In this document: piece after piece, positions 47,600-59,049 of the stretch
Position numbering within the stretch: position 1 is the stretch's first letter
Layout of the letters: every line of letters starts with the position of its first letter
Source of the DNA: Corbicula japonica
Taxonomy: Eukaryota; Mollusca; Bivalvia; Venerida; Cyrenidae
Assembly: GCA_038501625.1 (NCBI GenBank)
Contig: JAZAYU010000114.1
Location: 1,550,001 to 1,614,000 of the forward strand
Direction: 5' to 3'
DNA length: 64,000 bases
The notes under the pieces: model-generated
The model's database searches: none
Told to the model about the DNA's origin: nothing
What the model saw: the letters and a program-made list of their open reading frames with translations, nothing else
Program-made: the position numbers and the translations under genes

Positions 47600-49100
47600 T
47601 TTTTTTTTAAATAAGGAAATTAAGGTAATTAATCCAGTAAATTACCAATAAAAAAAGTTTGCGTTCTGTAGCGATATTTACAGAAAAACACACCTACGCA
47701 TGCATATAAGTATCACGTGCTATGATATGTTTGTGTATACAAGTGTGCAAAATTGAATGCAAAGCGTTTTAGAATTTAAATTTGAAAAAGATTTAATTGC
47801 AACATAAAATTATGGCACCTGAACTGTAACTTGGGTTGGTACATAATTATTATAGTTAATATCAGCCTACAGTTCGAAAGCTGTAAACAAAAATGTAGTG
47901 TGTAAGCAGGGGAGAACCCAGAGGGGTTCTGTAGGGGTTGCCCGAACTGCTTTTTTAAGAAAGCTGCGTTTTTAATTTTCATGGCATTTGACCCTAAGTC
48001 ATACCCCCTTTCTGTAAATCTTGCATCCGACATTGCAATTTTAGTAAATAAGAGAAAAAGATTCAAGTAAAAAATGATCTAATAATAAAAGTTTTTATAG
48101 TGTCACTAATCCAACATTATTAACATAAGAAAAACTGCTTAAGTCAAATTACTTGACCCTCTGGTCTTATAATGAAATGTTTATGGGAACGCAACTGGTA
48201 TATTTTGAACATTTTATCGTAAAATGTTCACCCATTTGTAACACGAATTCTTCGACTACAATACATCCGAAATATGACTAATATATCCGAAATATGATCA
48301 ACAAATATAGTTTGAGAGCGTGGTATTGATATTAGCATAAAATAATTATTTCTTTTCAAGTACAAGCTTCACTTAAAAAATACGAACACTACATTAATAT
48401 AAAACTATTGATGTAAAAATTTAAGAGATTAACGAAAAAACAACAACAACAAACATAGTTTATATGCTTACAAATTTGAACATGTTAAAAGTAATATATT
48501 GCGTCAAAATTTGTCATAAAACCAATATGCATATTAAATAAATAATAAATATTGGATTTTCCTAAGGTAAGGATGGACTGACGCGATTGCAAATTGTTCA
48601 TAATATGCGTATGCATGCATGTCAAAATACCTTAAAACAGGATTGTACGAATGTTCACGATTTGCTTTATTTACAAATCATTTCAGTTTAAAAACACAGA
48701 ACCTTTTCTTGCTCGTGTTAGATGTCAATTGATTTTTCCATAAATTCCTCGTTATTTTTGTATAATTTAAAAATGATTAACGTATCATATTTCTAACATT
48801 TGTATCATGTTTGTTTCCTAATGCTGTTTCAAATTGCAATAACAACTTTGTCTTTAAAAAATTAACTCGTAAAAATATTACTTCAGATTTACTTTGTTAA
48901 AAGGTCTACTACAGTTTAAATGATAAATACTGATATTTAAAAACACTTAAAATTTGATACGTTACCAGGCACCATTAAAAAATCTATTCCGACACAAAAC
49001 ATTTAAAAATAGAATGTATATGAACAACTTCATAAAGACATAAAAATATGAGACACTGACTCATGGAACGTATGTAGGAAGTAATTTACAGGGTATTGAG
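47600..49100. other. Downstream flank of gene 2; little assigned
   Basis: A relic of the GGGGTTG-type dispersed repeat lies at about 47905-48030 (AGAGGGGTTCTGTAGGGGTTG, TGTAAATCTTGCATCCGAC). The remainder is AT-rich with no structure seen. Confidence 0.4.
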
Positions 49101-49119
49101 TACTAAACTTCAAGTTTAT

Positions 49120-49315
49120 ATGTTCGTGAAGTTGGCAGCCTATTAGACCTGCTGCACAGCAGCGTAGCGTGTAGTTGGCAGCATAACAGCATGAAGTAAG
49201 CAGTCCTGCATCCTAACCACGCTGTCAGGGTGCTAGTCTGCTTACTTCAGACAGCCAAGCTGCTAGGCTGCCAATTTTACAACGCCAGACTCCCAACTTC
49301 ACACTTCAAGTTTTT
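49120..49315. repeat. GC-rich imperfect palindrome
   Basis: GAAGTTGGCAGCCTATTAG near 49129 is mirrored by CTGCTAGGCTGCCAATTTT near 49259, and GCAGCATAACAGC, GAAGTAAGCAG pair with CTGCTTACTTC-like sequence inside. GCTGCC/GGCAGC words repeat throughout. Confidence 0.7.
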
Positions 49316-49394
49316 ATGATTGTTTGGGAATGAGTAATACTATATCTTTTCATAAAATGCGATAAGTGTCGCAGCAATGATGTCAACTATGACG

Positions 49395-52300
49395 TCAATA
49401 TACACACAGCTCCTTGTTTCCAAACACAACATGTCGACATACCGAACCGATTGTTGTGTTTAAAGTCCGTATAACAACGTTGTTTGTTTCGTTTTTGTAC
49501 CACCGAATATATAAATGCATTCCATAGTTTGTTGACCAGTCATAATTTTTGTTGAATATTTGATCCACGTGTTGCCAGTTGGGCCTTGTAAAGTTATATC
49601 CTTCCACGTGAATTAGTTTCGGATATTTTTTAGATATTTTTTCTGGAACCCAGAGGGCGTTCCACGCCCACTCTTTGCGATAGTCATCACGGTAGCTATT
49701 ATACCAATAGTTTAAAAACGTGGCGTTCTTTTTTGCCATGACTAGTTGGGATCCCATCGTGACGTCACGCTCGTGACCTTGTGTATATTCGTATTTCCGT
49801 AATGGCTCCAATGGACGAAGGACGATTTCGTCAAAGTCGAGATATATTCCACCGTAGACTGTTAATAAAATGAAATAACTAGTTATAATACAGAACATAT
49901 TATAAATATTATTTAATAAAAACTAGCATGTAATAATAACCACGTGATATTGCTCAATACAAAATAGATGTAATGTAGTATTTCGAAGCAGCGGCCACGA
50001 AAGCTCAGTTGGTAGAGCGACGGCACGGTAAGCCGGAGTTCCAAAGTTCGAGTCCTGGTCGAGGCTACTCTTTCCAACCCAATTTTGCCACATTGGCGTT
50101 GTCGGCAAGGCGATTACTCTTGGGCGTATCATGTGGCTGGTGTTATCGACCAGTCTTGCAGCCTCGGTAGCTCAAACGGTAGAGCGACGGCATGGTGAGC
50201 CGGAGGCTTGAGTCCTGGATGAGGCTACTCTTTTTTACCCAATTCTAACAAAATACTACCAGTTTTAGAATGAATTATTGTTACTGCAGATAAAAAAAGA
50301 AAAATGAGTTTGAATAATACAACTATCTTCGACGTTCAGTTTGGGAAACAGTTGTTTCTATATTAATATTAGGTTATAAACCACTTAATATTGGCAGTCA
50401 AGCCAATAAACAATTGTGTGCATGGGAATTTTCGGACCAGTAACAGGAAGTCAAGCTTAATTTGTAGAAAAAGAAAATAAATAATTTAAAAAGAGAATTA
50501 TTTTGAGAATTAATAATGATTTTGTAGTAATCTGAAGACAAATAAAATGAAACTGATAATGAAAAACAAATTAAATTCAATTTTAAAAATAACTATCATT
50601 TTTTACAGAATGTAAACAAAAGTTCGCAGAGACTGGGGTGATACACTTCTGGCTTAAATGCCGAACAAAGTTTATCGGTCATGCTATGATGGAATTGGTA
50701 TTTTACGGTGTCTCTAGGTTGGTTTTCTTGAGAACTGTAAGATTTTAAGGGCTTCATCCAATAGTTAATTCATAACTTAATGAAAGGTAATAATGGAAGT
50801 CTATGGGATTTGAATTGGTGGTCTGTAACCATATCGTACCTTTGCATTGTGTTTTCGTGGTCTTGCTCTTTAGAAGCGAGATAAAGATAACACGAGAACA
50901 CGATGTTAGGTCGGAGATATCGCGAAAACATTACAAATTTACCTGGTTATTATTGAAAAATGTTAAAGGCAAATAACCAAATATTTTAAATTTATTACTT
51001 AGCATGAAAATAAAGTTAGGTTTACTTAAAGTGCAACGATTGTTCACTCATGCATAAACCCGAGAAAAATAGTGTTTTTTTAATTGTACAAACTTACGTT
51101 TAAGCGCTTCTATCCTCATGACGTCCGACGCATGCTCGGCAAAAGCTAGCTTGTGTCCAAATATCTCGTTTGGTTTTTCTCGTACCACGTGGATGATATT
51201 CGGTGAAATGCTCACAAAATAGTCCCAATGTTTTCCCTTCGGCAAATGCATTCCGTGAATCAAAATAAGACAAGGTTTGATAAATCTTAACGCACTCATG
51301 AAGCTGATAAATTGGAAGTAACCCAGATCTTTGTCTGCATACCAGATATAGTGTACCACGTTTGGTACAGATTGTTTTCCTACACAGCAATTATCGATAA
51401 CATCCGCTAGGCACTTGTTTCCGAACTCTACGGAAGTGACGTCACGTGTTGACGTAGTGTTTGATAATACCATCATAGAATTTTTCCCGTTGCAATATAA
51501 AGATATTTTTGGCCGTATGACTGGGTATTTGTCAACTGAAAAGTTCGGACACTTTCTTTGACGTCTGAATGTCCAGTCTTTGAAATCAGTAGGCCGATCC
51601 GGTACGACTAATTGATTCAACCAAATTGATTTGTCAGCGCAAAATGACTGCTGGGGCGGTGTTTGCTCCAGTTTCTTGATATCATCACTATTTTGTACTT
51701 TTACATTGTCAATCTTTTTCGGCTCTTCATTTTTATTATCTTTAGCCGGTTCTGGTATAATAGGTTGCTCAACTTTTATATCTTGTTTGATTTCAAAATT
51801 TACTTTCGGTTCCTCAATGTTTCCTCGCTTTGCCTCCTGAAGTAGGTCTCGATTGACAGCTATGTTGGCCTCTTTTCTCTCGTCAAGGAAGGCCAAATTC
51901 TTCTCGTTAAGTGAAACTATATCTGAAAATCAACCACAATATAAAATGAAAGTATTGAAGGAAATGAATGTTCGGCATACCTGGAGTCAAAATTTCTGAA
52001 AATTAGAACTACTGTTAGGCGGTTCTCAGGCCTGCAGTTTGTTACTATTATTAGACTGTCAAGAGTCAGAAAACTCTGGGTCTGCCGACCCAAACATTAT
52101 TTAATGATATATGTAACTAAAACGCTTTTCTTTTCACATTTTGTTGCCTTAGTGCAATAATGGTATATCTCCTCTATATTTCAGTGGTAATTATACCGTT
52201 TTTTGCGCTTTACGAATTATTTTTGATCGATGTAATCTACCAAGATCAGTTTGTTGTGAAATATTAAAATCAATGCGAATTGAAATGTATAGCTTTCAAA

Positions 52301-53212
52301 CCTTCTAATGCTTTAAGTAGAAAATTGAAAATGTTATAGACTAATAATGGATTTTGATACACCGCAATGTGCATTTTACCTGTGTAAATAGTTAATATAT
52401 TTAGGGGGAAATTAAGTATTGTATCAAATTTTTGTTTGCTATCTATTATAAAATAGTTAAAAGAAGTGAAATACGCATATCAGGAATCGCAACACACAGA
52501 AAACACAGCCTAAAGAGGAAGAGAGAGTATGAGAGAAGATCAAATTCAAATCAGACATAATTTTTTTTATATTCTTATAAACTCATGTTCTCTTTTCCTC
52601 ATCTTTTTGGCTGCGTGTGGAGTCGGATTTTTAAGGGGCGGTGTACCTTATTGCGTCGACTGCTATATAACAACTTTGCTTTTCATTTTACCACGTCAGC
52701 AGTCTAAAAGAAATGTGCCTTATTAGAAAGGCATACTAGCATTACTTAGAAATGAGCTTTTTGGCTGCCTTAGGTTGCTTTGGCGCTTTGCACTTGATGC
52801 CTTATAACGGATTTGGATACGAACTCTCGGACAAGCTGGCGCGCTGGGTGCTTACCTTTTTTTTGCTCTAGCGCAGTTTGTGGTTGTAGCTTCTTAAGAG
52901 CTGTTTGCAATTCAACTGATTGACAGCCACATTATAAACTCTTGGGTGCCTAAAATCGCCTGGTCTTGTTTGTTACATATGATCAAATTTTACTTCGGCG
53001 TAATGTGATTTGGTTGCTGGAGATATTTTTTGGGTAAAAAAACTAGAAAGTAAGCCCTAAAATAGTGTCTTTCATATGTACATACTTTTTGTTTGAAGTT
53101 TCTTGTTGTGGGTGAAGAGTAACAGATAGGCGTTGATGGTGATACTGGCTGTAAGAAGAGCGATTGTGACTCGACTTGTAACACTTCGACCCTGCTTCGA
53201 GTTGGGTAGCAT
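49395..53212 (-). CDS. Gene 2: type II membrane glycosyltransferase, paralogue of gene 1 (3 exons, 471 aa)
   Basis: Exons on the minus strand are 53212-53086, 51922-51098 and 49858-49395 (127+825+464 nt, 472 codons with stop). Donors are GTATGT and GTAAGT, acceptors TTTTCAG and TTAACAG; junction codons are AAT and CTC. The frame of exon 2 continues upstream without an ATG of its own, and exon 1 supplies a phase-matched start at 53212 with A at -3; in-frame ATGs further upstream (to 53326) remain possible. Residues about 15-35 form a membrane anchor. A long charged, Lys/Glu/Pro-rich stem (about 50-150) is absent from gene 1. PNVVHYIWYA (229-238), SDVMRIEA (308-315) and YLDFDE (323-328) are the catalytic-domain blocks. 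It lacks gene 1's intron before FVKPC, but keeps the intron just ahead of the DXD motif. Exon 1 is the least certain part; exons 2 and 3 are firm. Confidence 0.85.
49993..50067 (+). pseudogene. tRNA-like sequence 1 in gene 2 intron 2
   Basis: AGCTCAGTTGGTAGAGC is a good D-arm/A box, GTTCGAGTCC a B box; the anticodon arm CGGC-ACGGTAA-GCCG would give GGT (Thr) but lacks U33. SINE head or pseudogene is more likely than a working gene. Confidence 0.6.
50161..50227 (+). pseudogene. tRNA-like sequence 2 in gene 2 intron 2
   Basis: GCCTCGGTAGCTCAAACGG...GAGTCCTGGATGAGGCTAC repeats sequence 1 at 168 bases distance, with a shortened T arm. Both are followed by CTCTTT..CCCAATT, so they look like two copies of one SINE-type unit. 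Confidence 0.6.
51923..53085. other. Gene 2 intron 1
   Basis: The intron holds a family-A end fragment pair at about 52460-52640 (GATATGC-like ATACGCATATCAGGAATCG, then CTCTTTTCCTCATCTTTTTGGCTG inverted to it). No other exon is visible. Confidence 0.55.
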
Positions 53213-53452
53213 TCTGCAGGCAGTTTTCAGTAACATTATGCACGTGTTGATGTCATATTCTCTCTTCTTATTGTCTTCAATGATGTTTTTCTTGGATATA
53301 ACACAACACTGTCTGAAAACAATCATTCAATTTGATAGATCTGATAATAATTTCATTTGAATGTACGAGTTTATATGTATTTTGTAAGTACTTAACTTGC
53401 TTTTAGAGGGTCATATGGTAGAATGGCAATGCCTAATACGTTATCCTATGAA

Positions 53453-53605
<153 letters not shown>

Positions 53606-53619
53606 TTATTGAACTAAAC

Positions 53620-55560
53620 AACAATTGCACTACTTTAGGATTCGTATATTATATTCTGTGAAATCATTTGTATTCGGGGTCGTGGTCTACTTTTAAGTAC
53701 AAGAATTATATAATTGTGCAAAACACTGAAGAAAATATAATATTGGAAGCATTATTATATGCTGAAATGGTCAGGTGCATTTGTGAACAAATCTAGGTCT
53801 AGGTTTAATAATACATTTAAGAGCTTTTTTGTAAGGCAATATTGAAAATCTACAATTACAAAGGAGGGTGTTAATGTATCTCAAATAAATTAAAATCATA
53901 ATCTGTATTTAAAAAAAACGTTTAAAGTAAAGATAGACTGCTGTAGTATAATTATATTTCGCGCGGGATTACTTTTGGCGTAGTTGGCGATAAAGTGTGC
54001 GAAATTAAACCCCAGCGAATTTTATCCAAATAATTGTCTTTGTGTGAGGATATTACAACCGCGCGAATTTTTGACCGCGCGGAAATGTCATCCATAGCAT
54101 CAGTGCGAGTGTTTCGAATGCATGAAATGTGTGACCCAATTGAACTATATTAAATTGTTGAGCATTAAAAGCCCTGAAGTTTTTATTTGAATAGACAAGA
54201 CACATTTGTATACCCAAAAGTACAAGCGTTCCGCTTTTACCTTTGTCTAATTGTCCGGCAATTTTCAAACAACAAAATATTTAGTTTTTAAGTAAAAAAT
54301 ATTTTCTTGCATAAAATAGCATACAATATACACAGATGTTGACATGAATAAATTGTCTATTCACAAAAACGGATCAGGCCATGAGTTATACCAACATCAG
54401 CTGACGGCCTTTTCGATCGTGTTTCAATATTATTAATGACAACTGCGGCGGTTATCGATTTCACAACACAATGAATTTTACATGAGCGCCGTTTTCATAT
54501 TTACGTCCTTTTCCCTAGGGTTGTGTTGTTTCAGTGACTTGTATATGCATAATTTATTGGCGAGGGAGATACTATCTGTCTTAAGAATCGACTCTGTTCA
54601 ACTACTGAATTTGAAGATTCACTCTCTTACATTATCGGCTCATTAATTTCACCTCTGTTATAAGCTGGAACTACTTTCAACTACTATTACTTTAACTCAA
54701 AAAAAAGTTCACCAATTATATTTGAAATTGCTTGGGTTTCTTTGGTTTGAATGAATATATATGTCATTTGTTTATCCACAAACTTTCATATTCATTATTA
54801 TGACTGTATAAAATAAGGCTGTCGAATTATGTCAAAAATCTTGACATTGAGCCTTTCGCAGAGATGTAAAGTGAGTGTAAGGAACGACAACTCTGGGAAG
54901 GAGATTGAATAAGATCGTGTCATAAAAACGGTGAACACGTAAAATTCATAACCTTGTGAAAACGGAAACTATTGGAATCGTCTGCAAGCAATACCAGACG
55001 AAAACTTATTATAAACAAAATATATATGAATATTTAGTTTTCTTACAGTTCACAGTGAATAATATGCTGAAACGTTTGAAAAGTTAAAAACTGTTTTTTC
55101 TTCGTCGAACGCGCTCATATGCCCTTGTAGGATAAAATGATAATTTCTGTAGGACTATTACATGGCTTTTAGTCATGATATTTGCTAATATAAATGCTCT
55201 TATAACAGTTTATTCCGTCCGTTTTGGTTGAGTAAGTTACTCTAAAATTACATCTCGGTCAACTACTTTACAGTCACAATATCCCGTTCTCACAAGTCAC
55301 ACGAAACTTAAAAATAAAATAATGTAAATATATAAATCTTCCGAATTTTAACTGATAGCAATTATTCATGTATGCAATTTTACTGCTCTTTAATAATATA
55401 TGTTTTGTAGAGAAATCAACGACGCAAAACAAATAGTTGTGCGATGAAATTATCAAACGACGAAATAATTAAGTTTTCTTTACCATAAAAATGCTCGCGC
55501 ATATACAACCTGTGAGTGACAATTGAAATACAAGTCGTGCTTTTAAAAAGCTGAACATTC
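53620..55560. other. Intergenic; nothing assigned
   Basis: AT-rich with GCGCG patches at 53960-54090. No exon, repeat array or palindrome recognised. Confidence 0.4.
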
Positions 55561-55739
55561 TCTTGCAATGTTTGTATAAAGGTGGTTCGTTGAGGGAAAC
55601 CTTATGGTAGTTACACGAAAATTTCTAATTTTCTGGCCAAACCCCCATGAAATATTGCTGCCAAAAAGGGGGGTTCCAGCAAACCCATCGAAATCCTCTG
55701 TTTCCGCCACCGCATGGCTTTTTAAATTAAAAAAAGTTG

Positions 55740-55820
55740 GCTGGCAACAGCTGCGCCAGTCTTGCCACCAGCCTCGAGGCGGAAGCCAGGATTGAACCCG
55801 AGCTTTTATATTTTCAAGCC
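55740..55820 (-). pseudogene. tRNA-like / SINE relic, minus strand
   Basis: On the minus strand GCTCGGGTTCAATCCTGGC contains a B-box match (GGTTCAATCC) with a weaker A-box side. Only promoter-box similarity supports it. Confidence 0.35.
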
Positions 55821-56031
55821 ATGACGAAATATCATTCTAAAAAACTAGTATCTTATAACTCGAACCTGAACCAAGCGCTCGTAGTTCATTACCAGGACCT
55901 GGTATGGAGCATGCATAATAATAATTTACAGTTGCACAATCCACCAAACCGGCAATGTTTTGTCTATAAATAGAATGTAAACGCATGTAAATTTTAATTA
56001 AAATATGACACCTATTTCACATAATACTGTG

Positions 56032-56118
56032 ACTCGAAAGCTCAGTGGTCTGGACAGCGCTAGGTTGTCAGGTTCGACTTTTTTCGTGACCCACGGGTTC
56101 GAATCCCATTTATGATAC
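56032..56118 (+). pseudogene. tRNA-like / SINE head
   Basis: AAGCTCAGTGGTCTGGACAG resembles a D arm and GGGTTCGAATCCCATT a perfect B box with a paired T stem. The region between is longer than in an ordinary tRNA. Confidence 0.5.
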
Positions 56119-56964
56119 TTAAAAACATGTTTTATATAATTGAACCTGCCTTAACAGCCACCTGCATTCAGCAGCCGCATGTCAAACACTTAGTTCGAAT
56201 AGGTCCTTAACTGACATTAACCTTTCAAACAGTAATCTGTGTTAAGCAGCCATTTTTGCGACTCCCTTGGTTGGCTCCTGAATACAGATTTAACTGTTAT
56301 TGTGTCCTATAATTTGTTAATAAGTTATTTAAATATATACTTTTTTTCTTGATGTTTATTTTTTTATTTTGTCATAATCAATATTTCAATGCACATTTGA
56401 GTATATCCATTGCCAGCATGGTAAGATATTATATAATATTAGAAACATCTTTGGAGTTTTTGTCTCGTATCGAGCATTGAGTAGAATTAAAATATTATAC
56501 TAGTATTATTTTTTACATGTTACGCCTACGTAAATAATGCCAACTGATTTTTTATAAATATTTCTATATAAATTTCAATTTATTTTGAATACACCCGACA
56601 TAATTATTCGACAAGGATTGTCGGAACGTGACTTGTTAACAAAGTAAAGTTAATTAAAATCAGCGATGACGTCATCAAACAATAGGTGTGTTCTTCCTGT
56701 CTTCCTTTTTCATATAGATGTTTATCGCTTGTGGGCGGTAAAACGACCCGCATAACTATTAAATCTGAATGATAATTACGTAATGTTTAAGACATTTATA
56801 AGAAGCTTTATTAAACTTTAATCTGAAACATGATCTCCCGGTTGAAAGAATAAGAGCGACTAGATAAACGAATTTCGCTGATTTGAAACACTTTTTTAAT
56901 GGACAATTTGAAGCTGGACCACGCGTTTCGAACTTATGGCTGCCAGAGATCAAGCATAACTTCA

Positions 56965-57130
56965 GGGGCGGATCTAAATTGGGGTTCAGTGGGGTTGCTC
57001 GAACAACCCCTCAACCTTTGGGCAGCATTATTTAATGTTCGTGTGAAATTTGGCCAGAAAGTTTTAAATTATTACCTAACTGTCCTAATACTGGTCTCAA
57101 AATGAACCCTTCCTGGAAATCTTGCATTCG
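56965..57130 (+). repeat. Dispersed-repeat relic (GGGGCGGATC type)
   Basis: GGGGCGGATCTAAATTGGGG, GGGGTTGCTCG, TTTAATGTTCGTG and CTGGAAATCTTGCATTCGAC recur as GGGGCGGTACCAGATGAGG, GGGGTTGCTTG, TTTAATGTTCATG and CTGGAAATCTTGC at 60838-60985. Confidence 0.65.
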
Positions 57131-57239
57131 ACCCTGTACTTGAACTAATACATAACTTCAACAGCCACATGTTTGTGTTTTTTTTTACTTTTCGAGTAAA
57201 GAAATAGCCTTCAATATTAACACCTTAATGTATAGCGGG

Positions 57240-57950
57240 ACCAACGTCCTCTAGATTCTAGAACGACAGACCAAAGTTGGCATGAACAAATGTCCCCAGG
57301 ATTAGTTTTTAACAGAGGGACAGAACTAAAGCCTTATAGATTTAACGTCTAACGTGGTTTTTTTTTACCAGCGCCCTTTCAATTGATAATCAGAAGAGGG
57401 GTCGAACCAACGCCCTTTTGATCGGTAATCGAAAGTTAGTTCGAGCAAACGTCCTCTTTACTGGGAGTCAAAGATAAAATGGAACTGAATCAATGTCGGT
57501 AACAAGTATAAGTAGTTCGATGAGGGCCCAATATCATAAAACTAAAATTGCTGATCAGTCTTAAATCTCAGCACCTGATTGGCTGAAAATGTGACTCTTC
57601 GAGATTTGAGACTGGTCTCCGGATTTAGTTTTTTATATGATCTTTGGCATATGAGCTGGACGAGCGCGCTCTATAATGATTTAAGTTGTGACCAAACAAA
57701 CGCCCTTTATTATGGATGTAAAGTTAATGATCGAATAAGAGCCCTCAGTAATGGTTATAAAAGTTGGAATTTAAACAGTATCCTATAGATTAGCAGTTAA
57801 AGACGGATTGAAGCTTGGCTTCCTAAACTAGTTGTCAAAAGTGGGATCTAACCAATGGCCCCTTTAATGGTAGTGTAGTATAAAGCGGGTTCTAACCAAC
57901 GTCCATTATATTGGTATCCTAAAGTGAAATTGTTTCGAAGCCCCTAAGAT
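57240..57950 (+). repeat. Degenerate minisatellite of about 45-bp units
   Basis: Phrases such as GAACCAACGCCCTTTTGAT, GAGCAAACGTCCTCTTTACT, CCAAACAAACGCCCTTTATT and CTAACCAACGTCCATTATAT recur with AAAG-containing spacers. The array is old and irregular. Confidence 0.6.
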
Positions 57951-58354
57951 ATGTAGTATAAAGCTGCTTAAAACAAAATATGGTCTACCGGTAACGATGA
58001 TAAACAAAAACAACAACAATAACAACAACAAGAGAACACACCAAAAACAAGGCCAATGTTAAATTGGAGTATTTTCAAAAGATATCAAAGATATCAGTTA
58101 TCACAACGAGTAAAAATTGAGACTACTTTGAAGTGAGAGGCTAGGATGTAACAATCTATTGAATGAGAGCAGAGAAACTTGGTATACTGTCTATCTATTG
58201 TTTGGATGAGAGCGGAGAAGCTGGGTGTACTGTTACATGTATTATTTGTTCAGCTTTCATCTACCACAATATTTTTACCGACGAAGCAACGTGATTTATT
58301 CATCATATGAACTATTATATATTGATGGTTTAAAATTAAAACTTTAACCCTTGC

Positions 58355-58500
58355 CGTCTGATCAGGATCTACACTGGTCGCATTTTGGTCAGAAATAACC
58401 TGAAGAATCATAAAGCCAACAGTGCAGATCCTGATCAGATGATGCGGATGTGCCAGCTGATCTGGATCTACACTGGTCGCACATGCGTAAAAATGTGTAT
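58355..58500. repeat. Inverted/direct repeat of a CTGATCAGGATCTACACTGG motif
   Basis: CTGATCAGGATCTACACTGG (58358) recurs directly as CTGATCTGGATCTACACTGG (58457) and inverted as CAGTGCAGATCCTGATCAG (58421). The ends carry TCGCA. Confidence 0.75.
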
Positions 58501-58899
58501 TTATGGAGGAAAGGGTTACAGTTGTAGTTTTAAACCAGCAATATATATGTCATAAAGGTGTGTATATGGAGGAAAGGGTAAAATTAAAATATGAATACTA
58601 TACTCGCGGACAAAAGTCTTGCCCGGTACGGGTTTCCATAATATCTTTTAAATGCGAGAAGTTTTATCGCACAATCATAAATTTTGTGACGATTATAAAG
58701 GAAATTCAAATGCATTCAACGAAAAAACATTCTGGATTTTTAGCCAGTACTGCCGGTAGAGTAATGTGTTGCAAATTTCAGACCGGACAAGACTTTAGTC
58801 CATTAGCTTATTTATGTCATTATGAATTTCAGTTTTGTTGCGACGTTGAAATTCTTAACAATATGAGAAATAGGACACAATTACTGTGCCTAACTTTAG

Positions 58900-59040
58900 C
58901 ATCCCGTGCTGTGTAATTCTTAAGTGAACACGTGCATTAAAAGTAATGCATGTGGAAGATACAATGAATGAAATGCATGAAACGAAAACATCCCATGCTG
59001 TGGAATTATTATGTGAACACGTGCATTAAAAGCAATATAT
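58900..59040 (+). repeat. Tandem duplication of about 95 bp
   Basis: CATCCCGTGCTGTGTAATTC with GTGAACACGTGCATTAAAAG recurs as CATCCCATGCTGTGGAATTA with GTGAACACGTGCATTAAAAG. Confidence 0.75.
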
Positions 59041-59049
59041 GAAATGAAA

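Noticed and set aside
51100..51390. Minus-strand open frame of 96 codons
   Set aside because: It is another frame of gene 2 exon 2.
51048..51896. Single-exon reading of gene 2 beginning at 51896
   Set aside because: The first codon there is TTG, the frame stays open to the acceptor at 51922, and an upstream exon with a membrane anchor fits in phase; the last 17 codons of the open frame are intron.
58503..58916. 137-codon plus-strand open frame
   Set aside because: It contains a repeated MEERV from a local duplication and shows no domain or splice context; chance is the simplest view, though transcripts could change this.
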